Assembly (NCBI GenBank): GCA_965215445.1
Contig: CBDCDT010000002.1
Coordinates: 1,736,001 to 1,800,000 of the forward strand
Direction of reading: 5' to 3'
DNA: 64,000 bases
From: CBDBLK01 sp965215445
GTDB taxonomy: Bacteria; Bdellovibrionota; Bacteriovoracia; Bacteriovoracales; Bacteriovoracaceae
Part shown: positions 23,844-32,583 of the stretch, piece by piece
How positions within the stretch are numbered: position 1 is the first letter of the stretch
Layout of the letters: the number at the start of each line of letters is the position of its first letter
Translations under genes and position numbers: made by a program
The notes under the pieces: model-generated
Databases searched by the model: none
Told to the model about the DNA's origin: nothing
Seen by the model: the letters and a program-made list of their open reading frames with translations, nothing else

Positions 23844-25010
23844 ATGCCCATGGAATCCTTCATGCCCGTGTTGTTTGCTATTGCTTTTGTCACTCTGGTT
23901 ACCGGGGTGATCTTAAAGCGTTTCAAATGGCCCCACGTCATCGCCTATTTACTGGTGGGAGTTATTCTGGGGCCGTCAGGTTTTGCGGTCATTACGGACG
24001 AAGAGCAGATCGGCCAGCTCGGCTCCATCGGCGTGGCCCTCTTGTTGTTTTTTGTGGGGCTGGAAGTCTCTCCAAAACGTTTTGCCGCCAATTGGAAACT
24101 CCCGGTTATTGGCACCCTGCTTCAAATTGCCATTAGCGTCATCCTGGTGGCACTGATGGGGCATTTCCTGGATTGGCCGTTTCCCCGCATTGTTTTGTTG
24201 GGGTTCGTCATCAGCTTGAGCAGCACCGCCGTGGCCATAAAATTGTTGCAGGACTGGAAGGAACTGGACACGCGCATCGGCCAGGATGTGCTGGGTATCC
24301 TGTTGGTACAGGATTTGGCGATTGTTCCCATGATTATCGCCATCGGCCTGATGAGCGGAGAAGGCATTTCTCATTCCAAACTTGGCCTGCAGATATTTGG
24401 AGGCATGACGATTGTGGCCTTGGCGGTATGGGTGTCGGTGCAAGACAGGATCGTGCTCTCATGGCCCAAAAAAATTCGAGACGATCGGGAAATGCAGGTT
24501 TTTGCCGCCTTGGGAATCTGCTTCGGGCTGGCATCCCTGACCGGGTTTTTGCACTTATCGACCCCCCTGGGGGCGTTTGTCGCAGGCCTGATTGTGTCTG
24601 CCACCCGTGAAACCGAATGGGTCTATAAAGGACTCGATTCTCTACGGATCGTCTTTATTGCGCTGTTTTTTCTTTCCATTGGGATGTTGATTGATCTCAA
24701 ATTTTTGCAAACTCATTTTGTCGAGATCGGGCTGCTGGTGATTGCGGTCATGGTCAGCAACACCATTATCAATGCGGGCATTATTTATATGTTTGCCAAA
24801 AAATGGCGGCCATCTTTTTATGCTGGGGCGATGTTGTCACAGGTGGGAGAGTTTAGTTTTGTCTTGTCCGCCATCGGCCTTAACAAAGGCATGATCACCG
24901 AATATGCCTACCAGACCAGCATCGCCGTTATCGCACTGTCGTTGCTTCTCGGCCCCTTGTTTATCATGCTGACTAAACACCTGGTCAGCGACACTCTAAA
25001 AACCAGATAA
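23844..25010 (+). CDS. Kef-type (CPA2) cation/proton antiporter
   Basis: This 388-residue membrane protein has about 11-12 helices. Typical CPA2 signatures are HVIAYLLVGVILGPSGF, LLLFFVGLEVSPKRF, GFVISLSSTAVAIKLLQDW and GQDVLGILLVQDLAIVPMI, the last containing the buried Asp pair region. Unlike KefB/KefC it ends after the membrane domain, with no RCK/TrkA-N domain. It probably exchanges K+ or Na+ for protons. Start ATG 23844 or 23850. Confidence 0.88.
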   Translation: MPMESFMPVLFAIAFVTLVTGVILKRFKWPHVIAYLLVGVILGPSGFAVITDEEQIGQLGSIGVALLLFFVGLEVSPKRFAANWKLPVIGTLLQIAISVILVALMGHFLDWPFPRIVLLGFVISLSSTAVAIKLLQDWKELDTRIGQDVLGILLVQDLAIVPMIIAIGLMSGEGISHSKLGLQIFGGMTIVALAVWVSVQDRIVLSWPKKIRDDREMQVFAALGICFGLASLTGFLHLSTPLGAFVAGLIVSATRETEWVYKGLDSLRIVFIALFFLSIGMLIDLKFLQTHFVEIGLLVIAVMVSNTIINAGIIYMFAKKWRPSFYAGAMLSQVGEFSFVLSAIGLNKGMITEYAYQTSIAVIALSLLLGPLFIMLTKHLVSDTLKTR

Positions 25011-25018
25011 AGTCACAG

Positions 25019-25561
25019 TCAGGGGTTTTCTTGGTGGAGAAAATCGACCACGAAAGCATCGCCCAGTTTGGGCGCGGGATACCCCTTGCGAAAAATGGCG
25101 TTGATAAGGGTGGGGATTCCCAAAATGCCCAGGCCGAACTGGAGTTCACTCAAGTGATAGTCTTCCCCCCCAATGGGGACAAATCCAATGTGGTCCTCTC
25201 TGATTTTGCTGACCAGGGCCTGGGCCAAAACGTGGCCGGAGACGGAAGTTGCGCGTGTGGCGAGTTGGAGGTGTCCCTGCTCGACCGGGGTTCCATCTAA
25301 TTCCAAACGGTATGAGAGGGTGTCGATGGGGATACCAAAGGGATTTTCCGGGCCTCTCGGAGTGATACTCACAATTTCCGTTGCAAAAATGATGCTGAGA
25401 CGGCGAGTGCCTTCGGCGTCTGTCGTAAACACAGTGGTGTAGGATTTTCCCTTGATGGCCTCGGTAAACTCATCCGTGCCGGGAGTCCAATCTCTTTGAT
25501 CAGGGGACAGTAACGGGCAGCCGGTCAACACAATACAAAAGAAAAATAAGAGCGCCCTCAA
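25019..25561 (-). CDS. Lipoprotein, paralog of upstream gene
   Basis: The TTG at 25561 overlaps the stop of the upstream lipoprotein gene (TTGA), giving 180 residues that begin with a hydrophobic segment and lipobox VLTGC (Cys about residue 15). The body contains GKSYTTVFTTDAEGTRRLSI, which matches AGTYSTSWTTQGEDTRQLSL in the upstream protein. Both have a later EDYHL/EDYLL segment. The pair is therefore a tandem duplication with coupled translation. Function is unknown. Confidence 0.7.
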   Translation of the reverse strand: MRALLFFFCIVLTGCPLLSPDQRDWTPGTDEFTEAIKGKSYTTVFTTDAEGTRRLSIIFATEIVSITPRGPENPFGIPIDTLSYRLELDGTPVEQGHLQLATRATSVSGHVLAQALVSKIREDHIGFVPIGGEDYHLSELQFGLGILGIPTLINAIFRKGYPAPKLGDAFVVDFLHQENP

Positions 25562-26085
25562 GGGATGCGGTTGAAGGTGTCGGGCCACTGCCACAGAGGG
25601 TCTGGTTCGTGCAGAGAAAAATACACAGCATAGGCCATTGGTGCGGCACTTGAGGCGTCTATCTTGTCAAAAATAAGGCCTTCCAAGATGTGCTGTCCGT
25701 CCTCATCTATGCGGAAAGTAAATGCGTGCAACAAGTAGTCCTCTTCGTTGATGGGTATGGGCCTGCGCTCACGTTTGACCACTTGTCCTCTCATGTGGCG
25801 AGGGCCTCCCGCTGGGGCGAGGGCAATTAGGGGAAGGTAACCTTCCAGAGGAGATCCACCGTCAATGCTCAGGGAAAAGGGCAGGGCATCGCCCACCTGG
25901 GGAAGTTCGACCATTTGGTCTTCGAGGATAAGAGATAGCTGGCGGGTGTCTTCTCCCTGGGTCGTCCAGGAGGTGCTGTAGGTTCCGGCAAGGGACTTTC
26001 TTAAAGCATCTTTGTCCCACCAGGTATTTTCGGTTTCACAGCCAACAAGAATCAGGGAAAGCGCGAGTGTGACTATTTTTTTCAT
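25558..26085 (-). CDS. Lipoprotein of unknown function
   Basis: This 175-residue protein has a clear lipoprotein signal (MKKIVTLALSLILVGC, Cys 16). The body has beta-rich character with TYSTSWTTQGEDTRQLSLIL, PFSLSIDGGSPLEGYLPL and INEEDYLLHAFTF. It is the upstream member of a pair with the gene at 25019, which starts inside its stop codon. The sequence after Cys 16 starts with Glu, favouring outer-membrane sorting by the usual rules. Confidence 0.75.
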   Translation of the reverse strand: MKKIVTLALSLILVGCETENTWWDKDALRKSLAGTYSTSWTTQGEDTRQLSLILEDQMVELPQVGDALPFSLSIDGGSPLEGYLPLIALAPAGGPRHMRGQVVKRERRPIPINEEDYLLHAFTFRIDEDGQHILEGLIFDKIDASSAAPMAYAVYFSLHEPDPLWQWPDTFNRIP

Positions 26086-26128
26086 AATAGAGAAAGTTTG
26101 TTCCGGGACTCACCACTTGTCAAATTCT

Positions 26129-27667
26129 TCAAAATAAGGGGCGTCCTTCAAAGGCGGGGGCGGGGGGAAGGCCCAGGGCCTTGAGGATGGTGGGGGCCAC
26201 GTCGCAGAGGGTTCCGGGGTTTGCCTTGGGCGTTAGTTTTTTGCCCGCCAGCGACGAATGGAACAGCGCACAGGGCACGGGGGCATCGGTGTGACTGGTG
26301 TGGGGCGTTCCGTCGGGATAGAGCATTTGGTCGCTGTTGCCGTGGTCAGAACAGAGCAGCACGGCCAAATTTTGATCGCGGGCCTGGTCTAAAAGTTTGC
26401 CCACGCAAGCGTCGATGCTTTCGACTGCGCGGATGGCCGCAGAATAGTCGCCAGTGTGTCCCAGCATATCGCTGTTGGCGTAATTGACCAGTAAAAATTG
26501 GTGTTGGCGTTTGTCGATGGCCTGCAATAAACGCTCGGTGACCTGGGGCGCGCTCATTTCGGGGGCCTGGGCGTAACTGGCCACATGGCGGGGGGAGGGA
26601 ATCAACACTTGCTCTTCTCCGGGAAAGGCCTGCCTTTGGCCGCCGTTAAAAAAATAGGTGACGTGGGCGTATTTTTCGGTTTCGGCAATTTTGAATTGCT
26701 TCATACCTCTCTGGGAGAGGTATTCACAAAGGCCTCCTTGCAAGGGTTCCTTGTCAAAGAGAATGGGCAACTTGACCTGCTCTTCAATATAGGGAGTCAT
26801 GCATAAAAAAGTGGGTGCGCGCCAGGCCCTCTGAAAGTGGGAAAACGTGGGATCGGTGAGCGCCAAAGTTATCTGCACCGCCCGGTCGGGGCGGAAGTTG
26901 AGCAAAAAGACGGCGTCTTCTTTCCCCATGCAGGCATTGGTGTCGAATAAAACGGGACGTACAAATTCGTCGGAGCGGCCATTTTGGTATTCGCTTTCCA
27001 GGTATTCGAGAGGGGCCATACCGGTGCTGTTTCCCGCGCCGGTAAACGTCTGATAGGCCTGTTCGATTTTTTCCCAGCGCCGGTCGCGGTCCATGCCAAA
27101 GGAGCGCCCTTGCAGCGAGGCCAGGTGAAAGCGCGGGTGGTTTGCCCGCCACGAAAGGCACTCGCGCAGGTACGTTTTTCCAGAGCGGGGCGGAGTGTCC
27201 CGTCCGTCCAAAAAGGCGTGCAAGTAAATGTCAATTTCTTTTTCCTTGAGAGCGTCCAGCGTGGCCTTGAGATGATTGATGTGACTGTGGACTCCTCCGT
27301 CGGAGAGCAAGGTCATCAAGTGCAGGCGGCGCGAGCGTTTGCCTGTATCGCCGGCGAGCTTTTTGAGTGCGGGGAGTTGTGAAAAATTTCCCTCCTCAAT
27401 CGACTGGTTGATGCGAACCAGGTCTTGGCGGATGGCCCGCCCCGCTCCCAGGTTCATGTGGCCCACTTCCGAATTGCCGACAATGCCCGAGGGCAGCCCC
27501 ACCTGCACGCCCCCGGCCTTGAGTCTGGTGAAGGGATAGTTTTCAAAGAGGTGGTCGAGCCGGGGCGTTTTGGCCGCGTGGATGGCGTTTCCCAGAGAGT
27601 CTTCGCGCAGGCCAAAACCATCTAACACAATTAAAAGCAGGCGATCGCTTATACTTTGAATATTCAT
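26129..27667 (-). CDS. gpmI: 2,3-bisphosphoglycerate-independent phosphoglycerate mutase
   Basis: Interconverts 3- and 2-phosphoglycerate. The 512-residue Mn-dependent enzyme has the metal Asp in LLIVLDGFGLRED, the Ser nucleophile in IVGNSEVGHMNLGAGR, HAFLDGRDTPPRSG, NFRPDRAVQIT, and SDHGNSDQM near the C-terminus with HTSHTDAPVPC. The ATG overlaps the stop of the upstream glycosyltransferase by 4 bp (ATGA). Length is normal. Confidence 0.95.
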   Translation of the reverse strand: MNIQSISDRLLLIVLDGFGLREDSLGNAIHAAKTPRLDHLFENYPFTRLKAGGVQVGLPSGIVGNSEVGHMNLGAGRAIRQDLVRINQSIEEGNFSQLPALKKLAGDTGKRSRRLHLMTLLSDGGVHSHINHLKATLDALKEKEIDIYLHAFLDGRDTPPRSGKTYLRECLSWRANHPRFHLASLQGRSFGMDRDRRWEKIEQAYQTFTGAGNSTGMAPLEYLESEYQNGRSDEFVRPVLFDTNACMGKEDAVFLLNFRPDRAVQITLALTDPTFSHFQRAWRAPTFLCMTPYIEEQVKLPILFDKEPLQGGLCEYLSQRGMKQFKIAETEKYAHVTYFFNGGQRQAFPGEEQVLIPSPRHVASYAQAPEMSAPQVTERLLQAIDKRQHQFLLVNYANSDMLGHTGDYSAAIRAVESIDACVGKLLDQARDQNLAVLLCSDHGNSDQMLYPDGTPHTSHTDAPVPCALFHSSLAGKKLTPKANPGTLCDVAPTILKALGLPPAPAFEGRPLF

Positions 27668-29082
27668 GGGGTTTTCTCAACCGCCAAAGGGCAGTGATAG
27701 AGTTTGATAAAACTGGAGCGGTGGAGTTGCTTTTCGGGGAGAAGATGGCCCCACAAGTCCGAGCGGTTTTGCCACAGCAGTTGGCAGTCGCGGATCCACG
27801 GAAAAAGTTTTTCGCGTCCGTAGTGATAAAAGAGGACGTGTTCTCTTGGAGGTGATGTCGCTGTCTGGTCAAAGGCCAGCACATCTCTGTCGTGGGGATT
27901 GGTCAGTTTTACGTCCAATTTGCAAACGTAATAGGGATTTGCAAAGTCTACCTTGCTGGGAAAGGCCGCCAGAGATTCAATCCCTCGGCGGTAGAGTTGT
28001 TGCTGAATCAAAATCAAAGAGTTGGCGTGTTTATTTGTAGAGACGATCAAGGCCACTGTGTTGATCAGCAGGCACAGGTAAAGAAAGGCCTTTTTTGCCA
28101 AACTGTCCATACTTGGAGGGCGCGGAAAAAAATAAATCACCGCCAGTTGGGCCAGGGGGAGCAGGGGAAACAAAAAACGCGCCTCCTTGTGGGGAATCAA
28201 TGAGTGCACCAGAAAAAAGGAGAATCCAAGCAAACTCAAAACGCAGCTGGGGCGCTTAAACCAATACCACAAGAGGGACCCCAAAAGTATCAAACTCAAA
28301 GGGGGAAGCAGTTTGAAAAATCCCCACTCCAAATATTTATACCAGGGATCGACCCCAAAACTGGAGGCCTTGTCTTGAATGATGTTGACGGTGAAATAGC
28401 GGTAGGGAGAGAGCGTCCACTCTCCATACCACCAGGAATCCAGGCCCACACCTGCGCACACCACTAAAACCACGCCCAGGGGAAAGGCCCAGTTAGCGTT
28501 GTTCCAGCGCCTGCGCCAAAGGGCCGCACACCACAACAGGAAAACCGGAATCCCCAAGTGAAAGCGCGCCCAAAAAGCGCATCCCCCCAGCGCGCCGGCG
28601 AGCAGGCCCTTCCACCCCCGCACTTTTTCCTTTTCAAAGAGGGTGAGGGATAAAAGAAAAAGGGAGGTGGCCACATTTTCCGAACTGGTGCGGGCGTGCA
28701 GGTAGGGCACAAACCACGCCAGATGAATCAGGGCGTAAGTCCAGACGGGGTCGCTTTGGGGATGCCTTTGTTGCCACCAGGAGGCGAGGCGATTGAGAGA
28801 GAAAAAACCCAAGAGCGAGCAAATCACGCGCAGAAGCATCATCTTGGTAAAGGGGTCTTTGAGTCCCAACGCTTCCCAAGGCCACAAAAAGATTTTAAAT
28901 ACAGTGGTTTGAAACCATGGCCGGATGCGTGCGGAAAATTCCCAGGGAGCGGTGTTCCCCGCCAGGGGTTCCAAAATTTGAAAGTGCTCGTCGCAGTGTT
29001 GAAAACCCACCGAGTGCCAGGCGGCATAAAGATGCAGGGCGAGACTCGTCCACCAAAATGTTTTGAGTGAAAAAAAATTCAT
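27664..29082 (-). CDS. GT22-family (Alg9/PIG-B-like) membrane glycosyltransferase
   Basis: This 472-residue polytopic membrane protein has the GT22 (Alg9-like mannosyltransferase) signature HCDEHFQILEPLAG at residues about 29-42, carrying the catalytic acidic pair, and LIPHKEARFLFPLLPL in a later loop. Eukaryotic members add mannose from dolichol-phosphate-mannose to glycolipids; bacterial members are less well known. A periplasmic envelope glycan role is likely. It is translationally coupled to gpmI and divergent from the C45 gene. Confidence 0.8.
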   Translation of the reverse strand: MNFFSLKTFWWTSLALHLYAAWHSVGFQHCDEHFQILEPLAGNTAPWEFSARIRPWFQTTVFKIFLWPWEALGLKDPFTKMMLLRVICSLLGFFSLNRLASWWQQRHPQSDPVWTYALIHLAWFVPYLHARTSSENVATSLFLLSLTLFEKEKVRGWKGLLAGALGGCAFWARFHLGIPVFLLWCAALWRRRWNNANWAFPLGVVLVVCAGVGLDSWWYGEWTLSPYRYFTVNIIQDKASSFGVDPWYKYLEWGFFKLLPPLSLILLGSLLWYWFKRPSCVLSLLGFSFFLVHSLIPHKEARFLFPLLPLAQLAVIYFFPRPPSMDSLAKKAFLYLCLLINTVALIVSTNKHANSLILIQQQLYRRGIESLAAFPSKVDFANPYYVCKLDVKLTNPHDRDVLAFDQTATSPPREHVLFYHYGREKLFPWIRDCQLLWQNRSDLWGHLLPEKQLHRSSFIKLYHCPLAVEKTP

Positions 29083-29111
29083 TGGGGGTTTTTTATAGCA
29101 ATTTTCTTTCG

Positions 29112-30212
29112 ATGAGACTAGACTTGTGGGCCATGACGGATTGCGGATTTCCCCTGATTGAATACGAGAAAAAAGACTCTCCTCGTCAGCGAGGCAGGAG
29201 TCACGGAGAGGCCTTTCGGGCGGCCATCGGCGAATTGGTAGACATCCGTCGGGGACTCATGCTGGAAAAAAATCCCGCTTTGGCCCCTCACATTTCTTCT
29301 CTGGCCTTACAGCAAATGCAAGTTACCCGCACTTTTGACTCTTCGCTGGCGCAGGAATTGGAGGGCATCGCCGAGGGGGCGGGGCTTTCTCTCGAAGACA
29401 TCGTCATCCTCAACAACTATACCGATTTCAGGGACGTGGAGCTTTCCTCCGAGGGATGTTCTTGCGTGTGTTTTCACCGCGATGGGCGAGCATTTTCTGG
29501 CCAAACTTGGGATATGCACCAGTCGGCCAAAAATTATTTTTGCCTTTTGCGCTGTCCTCACGAATCGGGAGAGGCGTTGGTTTTAAGTTTGGTGGGCTGT
29601 CTGGGACTGATGGGTGTGACCACACAGAAAACTTTGGTGGGGATCAACAATCTCAACACCAAAAGCGCTCGCGCGGGCCTGATCTGGCCGGCCCTGGTGC
29701 GCCGTCTCTTGTGGGAAAAAAGTGTGGCCCCCATGCGCACTCTTCTCAAAGAGGCCCCGGTTACCAGCGGCCACAACTATATGATTGCCGATGAGAAGAG
29801 CGGAGAGCATTGGGAAGTCTTGCCGGGCCTTGCCCAAAAAGTGGACAATCAGCTTGGAGGCGGCGTGGTTTTTCACACCAATCATTGCCTCGATCCGGTG
29901 GCAAAAGCACTGGAAAAAAACGATGCCCTGAGTGCCAGCACTCACCCGCGCTATGAAATTCTGAAAAAAAAGGTTTTGGCACTTTCGGGGAGTGAAGATT
30001 TGACCGCACTTTTTAAGTCTCACGAGGGGTATCCCCACTCCCTATGCGTTCATCCAGACAGAGAGGGAGAACACGTTTCGGCAACCTGTGGGGGAGGCGT
30101 CTTCGAGCATCTGGCGGGAACCTTTCACACCTGGCGCGGTTGTCCTCACGAAGACCAAAACTTTCGCGCTTACGATTTTTGTGTGGACGGGGAAAGGTTC
30201 GTGCGGAGGTAA
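29112..30212 (+). CDS. C45-type (acyl-CoA:6-APA acyltransferase-like) Ntn hydrolase
   Basis: This 366-residue protein resembles the penicillin acyltransferase/C45 family, whose precursors self-cleave before a nucleophile Cys. Here the likely site is the Cys at residue 116 in SSEGCSCVCFHRDGRAF. QTWDMHQSAKNY, LVGCLGLMGVTTQKTLVGINNLN and HTNHC fit the family pattern. No signal peptide is evident. ATG 29112 is chosen; ATG 29133 and a GTG at 29067 are alternatives, the GTG overlapping the divergent gene. Substrate unknown. Its stop codon lies inside a small hairpin. Confidence 0.78.
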   Translation: MRLDLWAMTDCGFPLIEYEKKDSPRQRGRSHGEAFRAAIGELVDIRRGLMLEKNPALAPHISSLALQQMQVTRTFDSSLAQELEGIAEGAGLSLEDIVILNNYTDFRDVELSSEGCSCVCFHRDGRAFSGQTWDMHQSAKNYFCLLRCPHESGEALVLSLVGCLGLMGVTTQKTLVGINNLNTKSARAGLIWPALVRRLLWEKSVAPMRTLLKEAPVTSGHNYMIADEKSGEHWEVLPGLAQKVDNQLGGGVVFHTNHCLDPVAKALEKNDALSASTHPRYEILKKKVLALSGSEDLTALFKSHEGYPHSLCVHPDREGEHVSATCGGGVFEHLAGTFHTWRGCPHEDQNFRAYDFCVDGERFVRR

Positions 30213-30226
30213 GTGCAAGTACTTAC
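30208..30226. repeat. Short hairpin containing the C45 gene stop codon
   Basis: GGTAAGT (30208-30214) and ACTTAC (30221-30226) pair around a 6-nt loop. The TAA of the C45 gene is inside the left arm. The arm GGTAAGTGC matches the terminal repeat of the 131-bp element (GGTAAGYRCTC). It lies between convergent genes and may also help termination. Confidence 0.5.
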
Positions 30227-30228
30227 GT

Positions 30229-32580
30229 TTACGAGCTGCATACCTGGCAATCGTCGGCATTTTCCAGCGAACAGTTTTCTTCGCTTTTTGGGGGCCTGAA
30301 TTGGGCGCTGTCGTTGGTGAACTGGACGGCGTTGACCGCCGCGCGGGAGCGCAGGTAGTACATGCCGGTTTTGAGTCCCTTTTTCCAGGCGTAAAAATGC
30401 ATGGAGGAGAGCTTGCCGAAGTTGGGTTCTTGCATGTGGATGTTCATGCTCTGGCCCTGGTCGATGTAGGGGCCGCGCCCGGCGGCCATATCGACTACTG
30501 TGCGCTGTTTGATTTCCCACACGGTTTTGTACAGCGCTTTGAGTTCTTCGGGGATGCGCTCAATGGCCTGGATGCTTCCGTTGTGGGCGATGATTTCGCT
30601 GCGGATGTTCTGATTCCAAAGACCGGCCTCGATCAGGTCGCGCACTAAATACTTGTTGACCAGGGCAAACTCTCCGCTTAAAACCCGGCGCACATAAATG
30701 TTGGAAGTGATCGGTTCAAAACATTCGTTGTTACCCAAAATTTGGGAGGTCGAGGCGGTGGGCATGGGGGCCACCAAAAGGCTGTTTCGCAGTCCGTGTT
30801 CTTTGATTTCCGCCTTGAGTTCTTTCCAGTCCCAGTACTTGCCGGAGGGAGTGACTCCCCACAGGTCAAATTGCAACTGCCCCTGCTGGGCGGGGCTACC
30901 CTCGTAGGTGGAATAGGGGCCGTCCCGGCGGGCCAGGTCTTTGGAGGCGGAGAGGGCGGCAAAGTAGATGGTTTCAAAAATGTCGTTGTTGAGTTCCAGC
31001 GCTTCCAGCGATTCAAAGGGTAGGCGCATTTCAAAAAAGGTGTCGGCCAGTCCCTGCACTCCGATGCCGATGGGGCGGTGGCGCAGGTTGGAGTTTTTGG
31101 CCTCTTGCACGGGGTAGTGGTTGACGTCGATAATGCGGTTGAGGTTGACGGTCATGCGGTAGACCACTTCAAAAAGTTTGCCGTGGTTGTAGCTGTGTTT
31201 GTCGCCTTCCTTTTGTACGAATTTGTTGAGCGCCACCGAGGCCAGGTTGCACACGGCGATTTCGTCGGGGGAAGTGTACTCCATAATTTCCGTGCACAGG
31301 TTGGAGGATTGGATGGTGCCCAGGTTTTTTTGGTTGGAGCGCTCGTTGACGGCGTCTTTGTAGAGCATATAGGGAGAACTGGTTTCAATTTGATTTTCCA
31401 AAATGGCAAACCACAAATCCTGGGCGCGAATGGTTTGGCGCGCTTTGCCCTGCTCTTCATAATGGGCGTAGAGTTTTTCAAACTCGGCCCCGTGGCAGTC
31501 AGACAGCCCCGGACACTCGTGGGGGCAAAATAAACTCCAGCTCTGGTCGCTCTCCACTCGCTTCATAAACAGGTCGGGAATCCACAGGGCGTAAAACAGG
31601 TCGCGGGCGCGCATCTCTTCCTGGCCGGTATTTTTTTTCATCTCCAAAAAGTCGAATACGTCGGCGTGCCAGGGTTCCAGATAGATGGCAAAGGCCCCCT
31701 TGCGCTTGCCACCGCCTTGATCTACATAGCGGGCGGTATCGTTAAAGACCTTGAGCATGGGCACGATGCCGTTGGAAGTGCCGTTGCTGCCCTTGATAAA
31801 GGAACCCTTGGCCCTGACTTTGTGGATGGAAAGGCCGATACCGCCGGCACTTTGGGAAATCAGTGCGGTTTGTTTCAAAGTTTCGTAGATGCCGTCGATA
31901 CTGTCTTCGCGCATACACAAAAGAAAACAACTGGATAGCTGCGGGCGACCCGTGCCACTGTTAAACAGGGTGGGGGAGGCGTGGGTAAAATACTTTTGGC
32001 TCATCAAATGGTAGGTTTCCAGCGCTGCCTCGAGGTCGTTTTCGTAAATGCCCAACGAAACCCGCATCAGCATTTGCCCCGGGCGCTCCATCACTTTGCC
32101 GTTCATGCGCAACAGGTAGGAGCGCTCCAGGGTCTTCAGACCGAAGTAGTCGTAGTTAAAATCCCGTTTGTCGACGATGGTTTGGTCTAAAACTTCGGCG
32201 TGGGCGACTACCGTGTCGTGCAAACTTTTGGATACCATGGGGGAGTGTTCCCCGGTGGCGGGATTGACGAAGTTGTACATCTCCTTGATATTTTCGGAAA
32301 AACAACCGCGCGTTTCCTTGTGTAAATTGCTGACGGCAATGCGCCCGGCGAGGACGGCGTAGTCCGGGTGCTTGGTCGCCAGATAGGCGGCGGTTTCCGC
32401 GGCCAATTGGTCGAGTTCCCGGGTGCTGATGCCGTCATAGATGCCCTCGATGACTTTTTGGGCAATCGCCGTGGGGTCGATAAACTCCTGATCCAGTCCA
32501 TTTTTGAGGGGTTCAATACGTTCGGTAATCTTGTCAAATTTGACAGGTTCCCGCTCTCCGCTGCGGGTAATCACATACAT
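30229..32580 (-). CDS. nrdA: Class Ia ribonucleotide reductase, large subunit
   Basis: Reduces ribonucleoside diphosphates to deoxy forms. The 783-residue protein begins with an ATP-cone (MYVITRSGEREPVKFDKITE). The redox Cys is at residue 218 (PQLSSCFLL), the active-site set is in SSNLCTEIMEY, its partner in IAVCNLASVAL, the radical-transfer tyrosines in TGMYYLRSRAA, and the mobile CxxC at the C-terminus (DDCQVCSS). Numbering resembles the eukaryotic-like branch. It is 3 bp after nrdB. No NrdR box was seen upstream of the pair. Confidence 0.96.
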   Translation of the reverse strand: MYVITRSGEREPVKFDKITERIEPLKNGLDQEFIDPTAIAQKVIEGIYDGISTRELDQLAAETAAYLATKHPDYAVLAGRIAVSNLHKETRGCFSENIKEMYNFVNPATGEHSPMVSKSLHDTVVAHAEVLDQTIVDKRDFNYDYFGLKTLERSYLLRMNGKVMERPGQMLMRVSLGIYENDLEAALETYHLMSQKYFTHASPTLFNSGTGRPQLSSCFLLCMREDSIDGIYETLKQTALISQSAGGIGLSIHKVRAKGSFIKGSNGTSNGIVPMLKVFNDTARYVDQGGGKRKGAFAIYLEPWHADVFDFLEMKKNTGQEEMRARDLFYALWIPDLFMKRVESDQSWSLFCPHECPGLSDCHGAEFEKLYAHYEEQGKARQTIRAQDLWFAILENQIETSSPYMLYKDAVNERSNQKNLGTIQSSNLCTEIMEYTSPDEIAVCNLASVALNKFVQKEGDKHSYNHGKLFEVVYRMTVNLNRIIDVNHYPVQEAKNSNLRHRPIGIGVQGLADTFFEMRLPFESLEALELNNDIFETIYFAALSASKDLARRDGPYSTYEGSPAQQGQLQFDLWGVTPSGKYWDWKELKAEIKEHGLRNSLLVAPMPTASTSQILGNNECFEPITSNIYVRRVLSGEFALVNKYLVRDLIEAGLWNQNIRSEIIAHNGSIQAIERIPEELKALYKTVWEIKQRTVVDMAAGRGPYIDQGQSMNIHMQEPNFGKLSSMHFYAWKKGLKTGMYYLRSRAAVNAVQFTNDSAQFRPPKSEENCSLENADDCQVCSS

Positions 32581-32583
32581 TTC

